DNA from: Nemertoderma westbladi
Taxonomy: Eukaryota > Xenacoelomorpha > Nemertodermatida > Nemertodermatidae
Direction: 5' to 3'
Assembly (NCBI GenBank): GCA_032718475.1
Contig: JAUCBJ010006508.1
Location: 1 to 52,232 of the forward strand
DNA: 52,232 bases
Part shown: one piece after another, positions 11,709-22,814 of the stretch
Layout of the letters: every line of letters starts with the position of its first letter
Numbering within the stretch: position 1 is the first letter of the stretch
Program-made: the position numbers and the translations under genes
The notes under the pieces: model-generated
What the model was told of the DNA's origin: nothing
The model's database searches: none
Seen by the model: only the letters and a program-made list of their open reading frames with translations

Positions 11709-12184
11709 GCAATATATACGGCAATTGTTACATAATACATGAAGTAAATTAATTATTTAATTACATAATGAAGTAGTTGAGTGTTTCATTTTGCATTAAA
11801 TAGGCAGATATCAGAAGTATTAGCAGTAGTCTAATTGTAGAGGGGTCCACGCGCACCTAGTGACGGTATTTTTATGTTCTAATTTCGTAAAATGGTACAA
11901 TAGGCCGATAGGCGGCTTGGTTTTATAGCCGGAATCACTCGTATACCACCTTTAAAAAGTAATGAAGTAAAAGGATTTAAGGTTTGCCAACAACAGGTTT
12001 GTTTTGTGGGAATAATTATTATATTATAATAATAAAATTGAATAAAATAAAATAATAAAATAATATTGAATATTATAATAATTATTATACTTTTAAACAA
12101 ATGAATTGTGCTCGGGGTGTTATTCCTTCAATAAATAACCGGAGTGCATTGTGTCACATCATGTAGTACTTATTGCAGTAGGAC
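11709..12184. other. AT-rich non-coding stretch
   Basis: Low-complexity AT sequence (12000-12080 is nearly all A and T). No exon with credible splice sites is seen. Confidence 0.5.
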
Positions 12185-13440
12185 CATCACTACTTACTAT
12201 TTACATTAAACATTTTTTAGATTAGAAGTACTAAATTGTATGAAAATAAACACTTTTTAGCGTTATGACCCGATATATATCATATAATGTATGCAACAAA
12301 GAGATGTTTGAATAAATAAACAAGGTTGGTCCTTATCCCAGATAAGTGTCCACTTGCTATTGTTTAAGTTATTCATTACTTTACAGTTTTACGTTCTATA
12401 ATTCGTAATGTTGCTACAATAGAAACAAGATGGTGAAAATTGTTTGTGAGTGCGAGGATGGAAAGTTGTTGTTAATATTTTACAGTAGTCAGGATTTTAT
12501 CTTAATGCCGATCTCAGTGCTACTACAGTTACTTGTGCGTGGTGAGTCTATGTAGGTGCGGAAACCTGTCGCCATATAATATCGCCCACAATGTATTCAA
12601 TTCAATAGCCAGCAACTGGAGAAACCAAATCTATCCTAATGAGTGAAATATACCGTAGGAGTGAAATTGGAAAAGGTTTTCATCTTCAGACAATACGCCC
12701 TCTAGCGGCAGACTGGAGAACTGTGAATGAAGAAGACGCAGGCAGCCTATGTTCCAGTATATCTGCCGTTTGGAAAGCGTAAAAATAAGAGAATGTGGAG
12801 AATATTTTTACTTTCCAATTACAGATGGTTCAGCATCCCCCAATAACGTATTTATAAAATAAATTTTTCTTGGGTTATATTGTATTTAATGAATAAGACT
12901 CCGAGCCACATTCATTTGTTTGCGTGACAAATTCTCATATGAAGGTAAGCGGACCCCTCTTAACTCAGTGTTAACAGTGTTGTATCTGTCACTGTTCTGA
13001 AGTTGTGGCTCTTACACGAGCAATATATTTGCGGTACTCTAGAGCTACATTAATGAACAACATCACAAGTTGCCCCAGAACAAGTTGCTCGTGATGAGGT
13101 CAGACTATATACAGAGGTCAGCCAATAATTTAATAGCAGAAGGCAATAGTTTCCTACAATCAGTCACAACTTTGAGCCAATAGCAGTCAAGTAGATGGTC
13201 ATTTAACAATAGAAAGACAGTATGTAAGCAGAAAGAATAGCCGTTAGCACTGTAGTGAGAAGCCCAGTAACTCTGTTGGAGCCAGATTGGATTCGTTTAC
13301 CGATCTTGAGTAGAGGTTCATCTTTTCCATCTGTCACTTCAATCAGATCAACTTCTATTGGATCACTTGCGTTCATCCACGAGCCATTACTTGGATGGTT
13401 TTCCAACACTTAAGTAAAATTATATCTTTAAAGTTAAAAC
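12185..13440 (-). repeat. First copy of a ~1.25-kb direct duplication (GPI-type gene end)
   Basis: Nearly collinear with 16186-17460, with small indels. It covers a terminal coding exon on the minus strand (13203-13408) and roughly 1 kb downstream of it, presumably its 3' untranslated and flanking sequence. It contains CGCCCTCTAGCGGCAGACTG. Retention of an intact exon in both copies suggests tandem gene duplication rather than a dispersed repeat. Confidence 0.85.
13203..13408 (-). CDS. Putative last exon of a GPI-anchored surface protein, copy 1
   Basis: On the minus strand an acceptor (TTTTACTTAAG) is followed in phase 1 by about 68 codons and a TAA stop. The product is a hydrophilic, acidic stalk with an N-glycosylation-like NGS and NAS, then SGSN, then a hydrophobic tail of about 19 residues (GLLTTVLTAILSAYILSFYC) at the very C terminus. 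That is the form of a GPI-attachment signal; a tail anchor is the alternative. A paralogous exon lies at 17215-17417. Their difference is almost entirely replacement changes in the stalk. Upstream exons would lie at higher coordinates; the microexon at 23775-23801 and the Ig exon at 46208-46690 share strand and phase. Confidence 0.55.
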
Positions 13441-14978
13441 TCAATTGTAAGATTACAAATGAGGCAGTTTTAGAATGAATAAAAATCAATATCTTAAGGA
13501 ATATTTGATACTATAACATAATACACTCTCCTGTGTTACACTTTTGGCGATAAATCATTATATTAAAGCATTTACTCAACACTTTATGAATCGTTTTAAC
13601 AGAGTCGAGAACTGTGTGATAATATTATTATGTGCTACATTATGTCTTCATATTGGAGTATTTAATCTTATTCGGAAATGGAAATATTTCATTAAAAGAA
13701 AGGTCCATCCTGGTATCTAGTATCGGTGTGGAATGAATGATTATATGCCGAGATTACCTACACTCCACTCCATTTCGCACTTGAGCTTATTTTTAAACTC
13801 CGATAAAAATAGACACAGAACCACAGATACAGACCAGCAGAACTCATATTTGGGAGGCAAATAAGAACTACTGTACAATGTGGCAGATTCCCCAGTGCAA
13901 TTAATTGTGGATCATCAGAAACTTCAAAGTTGCGAGTTAGAGAATAAAGTAAAAAGCAAAAAGGACTTATGATCGCGTCACGGGTGCAGTGGAAGCTCGT
14001 AAATTAAGGAGATAGTGTGGATAAATTACAAGGGTGAATACTGTGTAGTAATGAAAGAATCAGTTACACCACGGTCACTCCGCGACTCCATGTGGAAATA
14101 GATAATGTAGATCATTCCGTTTAGATGATCAGCACCATAAGGTTGTAGTTCCACCAAATTTTACAGGAATAGAAACAGAATTAGCCATTAAGGACCATGG
14201 AATGGACATACTATATATCTATCTATAATCGGCATTCTGTGAAGGCAGTATATTCTTCGCAGTGATCAGATGTCAGATGAGAAAGATCCTCATACCTATT
14301 GAACATGAACATCCTATTAAACGAGATCTGGAAGATGATTAAATAAACATTTATATGAAAGGGAGATTAAATGTTATTCGATTTATTAACACAATACTTA
14401 ATAATGCATAATACAATATTTTGTTCAATATCAATTATATATACATAAGGCCGAATAGCTATATAGGATTACTTCAATGTGAAAAGAGCAGCACATTATT
14501 ATTAGCTAAAATAACATTGATTATAGCAACTTAACACTACTATATATTGAACTAGAAGTGAGGAGGGCATGAAGTATACTGCGTTTATGTGTCGACATTA
14601 AATAGGTGGTGGTGGTGGGAGATTTAAAAAAGAGTTTTTTTTGGGTATATATATATCTAAAGCTCAAATTGTGTATTTATGTATATATTATGTTTGTTTG
14701 TTTGTTCCTCTATCTCTTCCTAAACTACTGGCTCTCGCGATATGGGGAAAGTACCGCTGGATTCGGCGTGGTCCTGGGCTCTGTATAAAGTTATTGTCAC
14801 CGCAATGCAGTGAATATTTTCGGTACTTTTAGTAGTTTTTCGATATTTATTGCAATTCGTTTGTTGTCTTTGGTTCTGAGAGACGTACACAGTTAATATA
14901 TAAAAAGCCAGCAAGCTAGAAGCCGTCCATAGACAAACATAGTGTAGTTGGGTCCCTCTCCATTCATTATTATCCATA
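13441..14978. other. Non-coding, AT-rich
   Basis: I see no gene. 14600-14978 lies downstream (in the minus direction) of the LINE 3' fragment and may include its 3' UTR. Short frames at 14606-14832 run through low-complexity TATATA and TTTG sequence. Confidence 0.4.
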
Positions 14979-15340
14979 CTAATTAAAGGCTTTCCTAAAG
15001 AGATGAGTCTTAAGATCCGTTTTAAATTTCGATGTGTTTCTTTCTGATCGCAACTCGTGAGGCAGTTTATTCCACAGAGTTGGTGCGGCGACTCTGAAGG
15101 CCCGTCGTCCGTATGATGCACAGCACACTTGTATTGGGGCATAAAGAGCTTTGGTGCTGTTTGGCTCCGTCTCCTTATGTTGTATCTATTATTTAGTGCG
15201 ATGTGAAGCATTTTCTTTAAATATTCAGGGCCATTACCAATGAGAATCTTGTGTGTTATAAGAAGAATTTTGTACTGTACTCTGTGTGTAATAGGAAGCC
15301 AGTGTAATTCCTTTAGAATTGGAGTTATGTGGTCGTATTA
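14979..15340 (-). pseudogene. 3' end of a CR1/L2-type LINE ORF2 (reverse transcriptase C terminus)
   Basis: The minus strand encodes the typical post-RT tail of CR1/L2 non-LTR retrotransposons: a LHWLPI block, RVQYKILL, GPEYL, then RAFRVAAPTLWNKLPHELRS and FKTDLKTHLFRKAFN with a TAG stop at 14979. There is at least one frameshift (near 15110), so it is a dead, 5'-truncated copy. It sits between the two GPI-exon duplicates, in their presumed intergenic or intronic DNA. The clade is inferred from the motif pattern; the catalytic RT domain is absent. Confidence 0.85.
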
Positions 15341-15451
15341 ATTAACTAATTAAAATGAAATTATAACAATTTATGACGAGGAGAACAATTACCGTTACGC
15401 TTTTATCCTCGAGATAAATAAATATAATTAATCTCGCTATAGCTAAATTAT

Positions 15452-15575
15452 ACTGATGTTTACATAAATAAACAAGGGTCCTTATCGCTTATAAGTGTCC
15501 ATTTGCTATTGTTTAAGTTATTCATTACTTTACATCGTTACGTTCTATAATAGTTCGGAATGTTGCTACACTCTA
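15452..15575 (-). repeat. Third, partial copy of the GPI-locus duplication
   Basis: Matches 12290-12420 and 16290-16420 (TTTACATAAATAAACAAGG, CTATTGTTTAAGTTATTCAT and TACGTTCTATAAT blocks) but lacks the exon. It could be a truncated third duplicate or show that this segment is a dispersed repeat. Confidence 0.65.
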
Positions 15576-15964
15576 AAAAAAGCTTTGTGAAAATGCAAAA
15601 AAAAAATAGGAGGCTGAGACAAGCTAGTCTTGTAAAAAATTAGCAGGCAGATACAATGCTAAACTAGCAAAATTATCTTGTCATCTAAACTGATAATATA
15701 TTTTGTGAAATAATCTATGACATCTTGTGAATGAAGCAAGATAAATAAGTAATTTATCTAGAGCCCCTGTTAATTTATGCACTGATGTTGGTAAAAAAAG
15801 TACAAATATGTATGGGTAAAATGACAAAATATAAAGCTTCTGCTGAAAATGAATTACTGGTATTTATCCTTGACTATTTATTGTAAACCAAATATTAGCA
15901 AAGTTTACAAACTTTCTAAGTAATATTATACTTTTCAGTACAATAAAATATGAAATGAAATATT

Positions 15965-16193
15965 ATTAATATATATATATATTAATTAATAATAATATAA
16001 TATATATATATATATAATATTATATAATAATATATATATAATAAAATATATAATATATATAATATTATATAATAATATATATATAATAAAATATATAATA
16101 TATATAATATTATATAATAATATATATATAATAAAATATTTAATATATATAATATTATATAATAATATATTAATTTACTTACTTACTTACTTA
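15965..16193. repeat. AT minisatellite (~45-bp period) and (TTAC)n
   Basis: About three copies of a 45-bp AT-only unit, then a TTAC microsatellite (16172-16193). The latter directly abuts the second duplicated block. Confidence 0.85.
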
Positions 16194-17460
16194 CTATTTA
16201 CATTAAACATTTTTTAGATTAAAAGTACTAAATTGTATGAAAATAAACACTTTTTAGCGTTATGACCCGATATATATAACATAATATATGCAACAAAGAG
16301 ATGTTTACATAAATAAACAAGGTTCCTTATCCCAGAAAAGTGTCAATTTGCTATTGTTTAAGTTATTCATTACTTTACAGCGTTACGTTCGATAATTCGT
16401 AGTGTTGCTACAATAAAAACAACATGGTGAAAATTGTTTGTGAGTGCGAGGATGGAAAGTTGTTGTTAATATTTTACAGTAGTCAGGATTTTATCTTAAT
16501 GCCGATCTCAGTGCTACTACAGTTACTTCTGTGTGGTGAGTCTATGTAGTGCGGAAACCTCCGTATAATATCGCCCATCCATGTATTCAATAGCCAGCAA
16601 CTGGAGAAACCAAATCTATCCTAATGAATGAATTATACAGTTGGAGTGAAATTGGAAAAGGTTTTCATCTTCAGACAATACGCCCTCTAGCGGCAGACTG
16701 GAGAACTGTGAATGAAGAAGGCGCAGGCAGCCTATGTTCCAATTTATCTGCCGCTTGAAAAGCGTAAAAACAAGGAAATGCGGAGAATACTTTTACTTTC
16801 CAATTACAAATGGTTCAGTAACGTTCCACCAATAACGTATTTATAATATAAATTTTATTGGGTTATATTGTATTTAGTGAATAAGACTCCGAGCCACATT
16901 CATTTGTTTGCGTGATAAAGTCTCATATGAAGGTAAGCGGACCCCTTATTGTTAACAGTGCGGTAATATTAACTCAGTGTTAACAGTGTTGTATCTGACG
17001 CTGTTCTGAGGTTGTTGCACGCACACGAGCAATATATTTGCGGTATTCTAGAGCTACATTATTGAGCAACATCAGAAGTTGCCACAGAACAAGTTGCTCG
17101 TGATGAGGTCAGACTATATACAGAGGTCAGCCAATCATTTAATAGCAGAAGGCAATAGTATCCTACACATTAGAGTCACAACTTTGAGCCAATAGTAGTC
17201 AAGTAGATGGTCAATTAACAATAGAAAGACAGTATATAAGCAGAAAGAACAGCCGTTAGCACTGTAGTGAGAAGCCCAGTAACTTTGTTGGAGCCAGATT
17301 GGATTTGTTTACCGATCTTGGGTAGAGGTTCAACTTTTCCATCTGTCGCCGGGATCGCATCACCTTCTATTGGAGCAGTTGCGTTCATCCGCGAGTCATC
17401 ACTTGGAGTTACCAAAACTTAAGTAAAGTTATATATATCTTTAAAGTTAAAACTCAGGTG
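16186..17460 (-). repeat. Second copy of the ~1.25-kb direct duplication
   Basis: Collinear with 12185-13440 and in the same orientation, 4.0 kb apart. It contains the paralogous terminal exon at 17215-17417. Confidence 0.85.
17215..17417 (-). CDS. Putative last exon of a GPI-anchored surface protein, copy 2
   Basis: Same architecture as 13203-13408: a TTTACTTAAG acceptor, phase 1 entry, hydrophilic stalk, SGSN, and a C-terminal hydrophobic segment (GLLTTVLTAVLSAYILSFYC) ending at TAA. Compared codon by codon with copy 1, about 14 codons differ by an amino-acid change and two are silent. Most changes are in the first 35 residues, while the hydrophobic anchor differs by one Ile/Val. Reading frame, acceptor and stop are all retained, which argues against neutral decay of either copy. 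Confidence 0.55.
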
Positions 17461-17906
17461 TATAAAAACAAATGAGGCAGGTCATTAACAATATTTATAT
17501 ATTGATGATATTATTATTAATAATAAATAAAGAAAGGGTGAATTGAAATGCCTGATGATTTGGGTGAGGGAAATAGCCGTATATGAACTCCGGAACGGAA
17601 GACATTTCGAAGTTGATGTCGAGTTGCAAATTTTACGAGGAAACCTAAAGTTACCAAACAGACAATCTACAACGTCACATTAGAGTGCCTTGAAGTTTGA
17701 TTACAACTGATCAGACAGACGATAGAGAAGAACTTCGAACCAAAGGTTATTAAAAAACATGTCACCCGACGACGGTCCACCCCTGTGTGTTATATTGAAT
17801 ATGAAAGCTGTACTTCCCTTGAGGACGACACCGAAAGATAATCATCCGCGGTGTACTTCTACAAAACCCAAGGAAGTTCAAAGACTTTACCAGGTAAGTT
17901 TAAGAG

Positions 17907-18817
17907 TCTCTCGCTCACGTATGTTCAGCATACTTTCATTATATGGGATTCCTGATGAAATTATTGCAGCAATCAGATCAGTATACGATGGTTCGACAAC
18001 ATTTGTGTCTACTGTTGATGGTGACACAGAACCATTTGAAGTGTTATGGGGCGTCCTCCAGGGAGACACACTTGCACCATTCTTGTTTATAATTGTGGTT
18101 GACTATGTTCTACGCATGTCCTTAGATCATCATAATGATGATGGGGTGATGATAACTCCACCTACTGGCTCCAGAAGTCGAGGAAATCCTGCCAAGTACC
18201 TTAGTGATCTAGACTTTGCTGATGACTTAGGAGTACTCTCAGAATCACTAGAGGGAGCCCAACGGCTCCTCAGCTCATTAGAACATGCTGCTTCTAGTGT
18301 TGGTCTTTTTATTAACTCCAGAAAAACCAACATTTTGACAGTTAACTTTGAAAGTTCTAAGCAAGTCTCTGATCGGATGAGCATAAGCTCAAAGGATGGT
18401 ATGTTTGAGCATGTGGACGACTTCTGTTACCTGGGATCATGGATCCGGAAGTCAGGTGAGGACCTTCGAATACGTAAGGGAAAGGCATGGGCAGCCTTGA
18501 ATAGGCTTTCCAGGATTTGGAAGTCACCGAGAATTAATCGGAAACTTAAGGTCCGATTATTTAGAGCAGCAGTAGTTCCAGTACTCCTCTATGGGAGTCC
18601 ATGCTGGGCTCTAACTGCTGAGGACACCAAATCTCTGGATGGCACATTCACAAGAATGCTACGTCGGGTTCATTGTGTCAAGTACAATGCACACATCTCC
18701 AACCAGACACTATATAACATTGGAGGTGTCTCATTGGTTCCCCCAAGCTTGACACTAGAACAAAATCGCCTCCGCTTTGCAGGACATTGCTTTCGCCGTG
18801 AGGACCAGCTTTCTTGA
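17907..18817 (+). pseudogene. LINE reverse transcriptase fragment
   Basis: The open frame contains the RT motifs GVLQGDTLAPFLFIIVVDYV and DLDFADDLG (catalytic FADD), then YLGSWIRKSG and LLYGSPCWALT, typical of the thumb and C-terminal region of non-LTR RTs. It lacks the endonuclease and first RT motifs by 5' truncation. The frame shifts at 18811, where a deletion removes sequence present in the sister copy. The reading frame enters from the host BEL/Pao gag, so the first ~49 codons from 17759 are not LINE. Confidence 0.9.
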
Positions 18818-18974
18818 CTTTCTTGAGACGCATCTTAAAGGACACTGGCCTTGAAGATGCGGATGATCTAGCAAATGTCATGGGTCATAGGGAGTTGTGG
18901 CGGTGCAATTTTGTCGACAAGCCGGCACAGCATTCATAAAAAAGCAGCTGCAATGCAGCATGCCGATGCTAGTA
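17907..18974 (+). mobile_element. 5'-truncated LINE inserted in the BEL/Pao gag
   Basis: The copy covers part of the RT and the C-terminal region. It is very close to the minus-strand copy at 28960-32370 but starts mid-RT and has lost about 70 bp near 18811. It is flanked by 13-bp direct repeats GTAAGTTTAAGAG (17894-17906 and 18975-18987), a target-site duplication. The 3' end reads GCATGCCGATGCTAGTA; the family ends in a TAG-repeat tail (see the other copy). Retroposition is therefore clear. The clade is RTE/CR1-like but not resolved here. Confidence 0.92.
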
Positions 18975-18987
18975 GTAAGTTTAAGAG

Positions 18988-19369
18988 AGACCAGAAAACT
19001 CCCTCCAGTTGCCCAACACGAACAACTTTCAAATCCGGTGTGAAGGCCTCTAAATCCCAGAATATGGTCCTATCCAAACCACCAAGTATCAAACCTTCTA
19101 AGTGTGTGGTTTGTAAGGAGACTCATAGCATAGGAAAATGCCCATCTTTCTTGAAGAAGTCTCTCAAAGAACAGAAATTGGTTGCCTTAGACAAGCGATT
19201 ATGCTTTAATTGCTTGAGACTCAAATGTTCCAAATGTGGATCTAAACACCATTATTTGCTCCATACTGAAACTAAGAAACCTATCGAACCAGATGTCCAC
19301 GTACAATTCTGCGACGCTTATGACACATATGTCAGTGCTGAAATAGAGGATTACTACACTGATGAGTGA
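18988..19369 (+). pseudogene. BEL/Pao gag zinc-knuckle region
   Basis: Encodes CVVCKETHSIGKCPSF, then LCFNCLR, CSKCGSKHHYLLH. This Cys/His spacing is characteristic of BEL/Pao Gag-Pol polyproteins (nucleic-acid binding, nucleocapsid role). The frame ends at 19369, before the protease, which is in another frame, so the copy is frameshifted. Confidence 0.85.
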
Positions 19370-19431
19370 GTTTACTGAGGACGAAGAGAAGTGTAATATG
19401 ATCATTTCCGTAGCCTATCGAGCTCTGACCT

Positions 19432-19791
19432 ATGAAAACATATTTGGATGAAATGGAGATGGTACCACAGAGTGACTCAGGTAAGCGAGATACTTGGAGA
19501 GTATCTAAACAACAGGATGAATTCCAGGTGGTGCAGCTCAGGATACACGGACAAGGTAAGAGTTTAATTGTAAATGCGCTCCTTGATACTGGTAGTACAG
19601 GTAACTTTATAGACAAAGACCTCGCAGAAGAACTGTTTGTTTGGCAAGATAAGTTTTGCACTAGATTGAACCTCTCAGAGATAATGCAGGTTTGGGAATC
19701 TACCATGGAGACCAAGTATTATGTAGGTTCTCTATCCATCCCACAAGATCAAACAGGTGAGAACAGTCGTAAACAAATTAAAATGGTATAA
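19432..19791 (+). pseudogene. BEL/Pao aspartic protease
   Basis: NALLDTGSTGNFIDKDLAEE carries the retroviral-type protease D-T/S-G motif near codon 53, followed by the usual hydrophobic segment. The frame stops at 19789-19791, before the expected second half. Further Pao-like sequence (MQLLILQNAHEALKILERL ... GWFCTGP) follows in a different frame at 19872-20060, so the gene is broken. Confidence 0.8.
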
Positions 19792-20079
19792 ACTTAACGG
19801 CCATTCAGGCTGATCTATATAATTGGGACAAAGATAAATTCGCAGGTAGGTATCAAGTCCCTAGATTTAGGGTGAACAACCCAGGAATGCAGCTATTGAT
19901 TTTACAAAACGCTCATGAGGCTTTGAAAATCCTGGAAAGATTACCCGCAAATCCCCAACCACTGCAAACTTATGTTGGACGAATTAGAGTGGGCTGGTTT
20001 TGTACAGGTCCTTCGGAGAAGACGCTTAGAGAAAGAACAGATGATAACATCCAGGTAGGTACTGTATGATGACGATAAC

Positions 20080-20600
20080 GATATCGGACATCTTTCAAGA
20101 AATCAATCCTAGACTAATCAGGTAAAGTTATGTAATTTAATTTACCCATCCAAAGTTAAAAGCATACGAGCATGAAAAATTAAATGAAGTTGAAGAAGGT
20201 ATAATGCGAAACTGAGAGACAAACATGCGGTAAGGTACTTCATGCAAGAACCCTTAGAGCCTAATTCGTACAATAAGACCTTTTCAGTAGAAGAAGAGAG
20301 AGTCTGACAGATACAAGAAACCAACATACGTGTTCTCAAGGAAGAAGGAGCTACGAAATAGGACTCCTCATTAGGAAGAAAGACCATAAGTTTATTAACA
20401 ACAGACCCCTGGCAGTTAAGAGAAGAGAACAACTCCAACATAGGTTGTCAGTGAATGACAAAACTAAATAGATATATAAGACTCAACTTAAGAAGTTTTC
20501 CTCTAAGACAAGGGATACACCAAACGAGTCCCTAGAGGAACCGAAGTTACAGAACATACGTATTATTTGACACATCATTATATACCGAAGCCCAGTATGT
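20080..20600 (+). pseudogene. BEL/Pao pol linker up to the RT, interrupted
   Basis: Between stops, one frame shows SYEIGLLIRKKD followed by INNRPLAVKRREQLQHRLSV. This is the conserved block just ahead of the RT in Pao pol (usually ...YEIGLLW...NNRPLA...). A later part (CATCATTATATACCGAAGCC) matches the HHYIPKP-type start of the RT. The matching RT continuation (VQVVFDGTDLYKG) is found after the transposon at about 22520. Frameshifts and stops are frequent. Confidence 0.65.
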
Positions 20601-20853
20601 ATGTGGGTCATTCTCTTCAAAAGTGGCCAAAATTGTGCTCAAAATAGGTCGATTTTTTTTTCTCTATAATGCTGTCAAACTATATATCACTATAATCGAA
20701 ATTTTGCGTGGATTTCGAAAAAACACATGTCCCACCTTAATTCGAATTAGGTAAAAAGTTATGGACAAAAAACAAATGTCACGTGTGTAATGAAATGTCA
20801 CGGGTGTAATGGCAATAATTTACCTAGAATATATTGGTGGGACGAAGGAGGGA

Positions 20854-20873
20854 GGGGGGGGGGGGGGGGGGGG
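20854..20873 (+). repeat. Poly-G tract in the TIR element
   Basis: A run of about 20 G following GGAGGGA. Confidence 0.9.
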
Positions 20874-21141
20874 TATAAATGTCACATGAGTATGCTGTAG
20901 GCTAATTTATAACTTACACGGGAACTTTAAATTTATAACTTACACGGGAACTTATAAAAATTATTATCAACATTTTACAGCATTTTAATATTTGTTTAAT
21001 CGGATTTCTGTAATAACAGATACTACGGTTCATCAATTTATGCTTTTTCGACAATTACCAACATGTTTAAAAGTAGGTTTTTATGTTTTTATGTTTTAAT
21101 GTTAGGTTTTAATGTGCTCATGAGTATAATATACCGTATTA

Positions 21142-21612
21142 TCATTCGAGCTCGAATCCCAGAAACTCAGTTTCTGAATCGGAGTTCATTTCTTGTTCAT
21201 TCGATTTGATATTGAGGTAGTGGACCTCTCCATGAGCTATACAACGGACAGAGCATAACTTCCCACATGAAACGTTTTTCACTAAGATACGCTTGTTTAC
21301 GGGATCGAATACAATCTCGTGGGCTTTGCATATACCCTTGATATCCGTTGTCTGTTTTCCTTTGACTTATTTATCAGTGGCTTCCACGTCTTTAATACCA
21401 TAGGAATTCACGTCAGTTTTTAAATCTTTCAATAACTCAAGTATCATATCAAAGTTTGGTGTACTCTTACCAACTCTCATGCGCTGCGAATCACTTAATC
21501 TCTTGGCTTTTATTTTTGATTTCAGTTCCCGCGTTTGAGGCATTTGTTTCATCTTTTCTCTCTCCATAGTTCTATTATCTCTCTGCTTTTCCGTCTGTCG
21601 ATCCCGTACCTT
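21142..21612 (-). pseudogene. Decayed C-terminal ORF of the TIR element (unidentified)
   Basis: A minus-strand frame of about 155 codons is broken by one internal TAA at 21367-21369. The first part is highly charged (MEREKMKQMPQTRELKSKIK) and helical. The second part has clustered Cys/His (ICKAHEIV, NVSCGKLCSVRCIAHGEVHY) suggesting a zinc-binding fold, and it ends in an acidic tail before TGA. It may be the 3' exon of the element's transposase or an accessory protein. I do not recognise the family and the upstream part is missing. Confidence 0.5.
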
Positions 21613-22814
21613 TTCTTTACCTTACCTTTTCTTTAGCCGTCTCCTATACTTCGCACTGTAGTAGTCCTACCGTACCATAACGCAAATTCTAAAAATTTTC
21701 AATTACACACGTGACATGTGTGTAATGGATACTTTACAGGCTGCTAGATGTAAAGGTACGTCGTATACAGTAACTCTTATTAATGGGATTATTTAGCAAA
21801 CCTTTGCCATGGCTTTTCTAAAAAAACTAACTTCAACCTTTATAATCCATTTAATATTAAGATATAGCTGATTGTGTGACCATTACACACGTGACGTCTA
21901 TGCGTAACCATTTGACTTAAAGGCCGACTTTTGCTACATTCAAAGCAAGCTATCTTTGCTTCAAATGATTGAAATAACTTAAAAATGGTTTTAAAAGTAA
22001 GCTGAAAGGATGCTAAATGTAATAAAATAAACGTATAATTTGTTACGGTTTCTTAAGGTTGGCGACTCGTAGCATCTTTGAAACCATTACACACGTGACA
22101 ATTATGCTTAACCATTTTAACCTAATAGTTTCATTGATTAGTGTTCGTTCTGAATATATAAAAATGTACAATTAATAGTGCTATTGGGTAGAAAAAATTA
22201 TAGGCTTTCAGAAAATATACAACATGCCTAAGTTTAAGGATAACCACAACATGTTAGTTGATGTCAAAGCATCAAACAAAAAAAATTTAAGAAATCTGCA
22301 TTTTTTCATATTTGATCACCGATAACTTTTCAACTCTTTTATTCATTGTTAATATATTGTTTTCGTAAGCATGGCTATAAAATTCCCTTCAAAATGATAT
22401 AGTTTCCATTCATTTCTGTCAGATTGTACTTATTATTAAAGGGCAAATCTTACACTACCAATTTGGCCACTTTAGCAGAGAATGACCCGTATGTATGCCC
22501 AGCAAGTAAGTATGCCCAATGAAGTTCAGGTAGTCTTCGATGGTACTGATTTATACAAAGGACGAAGGGAATAGAGAAAAACAGTTCTACTTTTTTACCA
22601 TGTTATAAATAATTATTATATAGTGTTCTGGTTCTCAAATATTTATTAGGTAACTAGGGAGCCATTCTGTTTTGGAGTACACCTTGCAAACACTAAAGTT
22701 GCAATAACGTTTTCATGTAATAAAATTTAAGAAATTACATCAAAAATATTTCAATTAACTATGAAATCCTATGGGTTATTTTTTCCATAGGGAAAAAGCA
22801 AAAAATAACATAAC

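Larger units (their letters stand above)
20604..22488. mobile_element. 1.9-kb TIR DNA transposon with 9-bp target duplication
   Basis: The ends are imperfect inverted repeats of about 30 bp (GGGTCATTCTCTTCAAAAGTGG left; GGGTCATTCTCTGCTAAAGTGG, complement, right). They are flanked by GTATGTATG at 20595-20603 and 22489-22497. A 9-bp duplication fits Mutator-like elements, but no family can be fixed without a full transposase. The element sits inside BEL/Pao pol. It holds a decayed minus-strand reading frame (21142-21600), a poly-G run, and at least five copies of a TTACACACGTGACA-like sequence. Confidence 0.85.
17540..22640 (+). mobile_element. Degenerate BEL/Pao retrotransposon, split by two later insertions
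   Basis: The order on the plus strand is: gag-like fragments (about 17540-17893), Pao zinc-knuckle region (18988-19369), aspartic protease (19432-19791), linker (19795-20070), connection region and RT start (20080-20600), then an RT motif at about 22510-22560. A LINE (17907-18974) and a TIR element (20604-22488) interrupt it with target duplications. Many stops and frameshifts mark it as old. No LTRs could be recognised. It is distinct from the young BEL element at 33732-44677. Confidence 0.8.
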
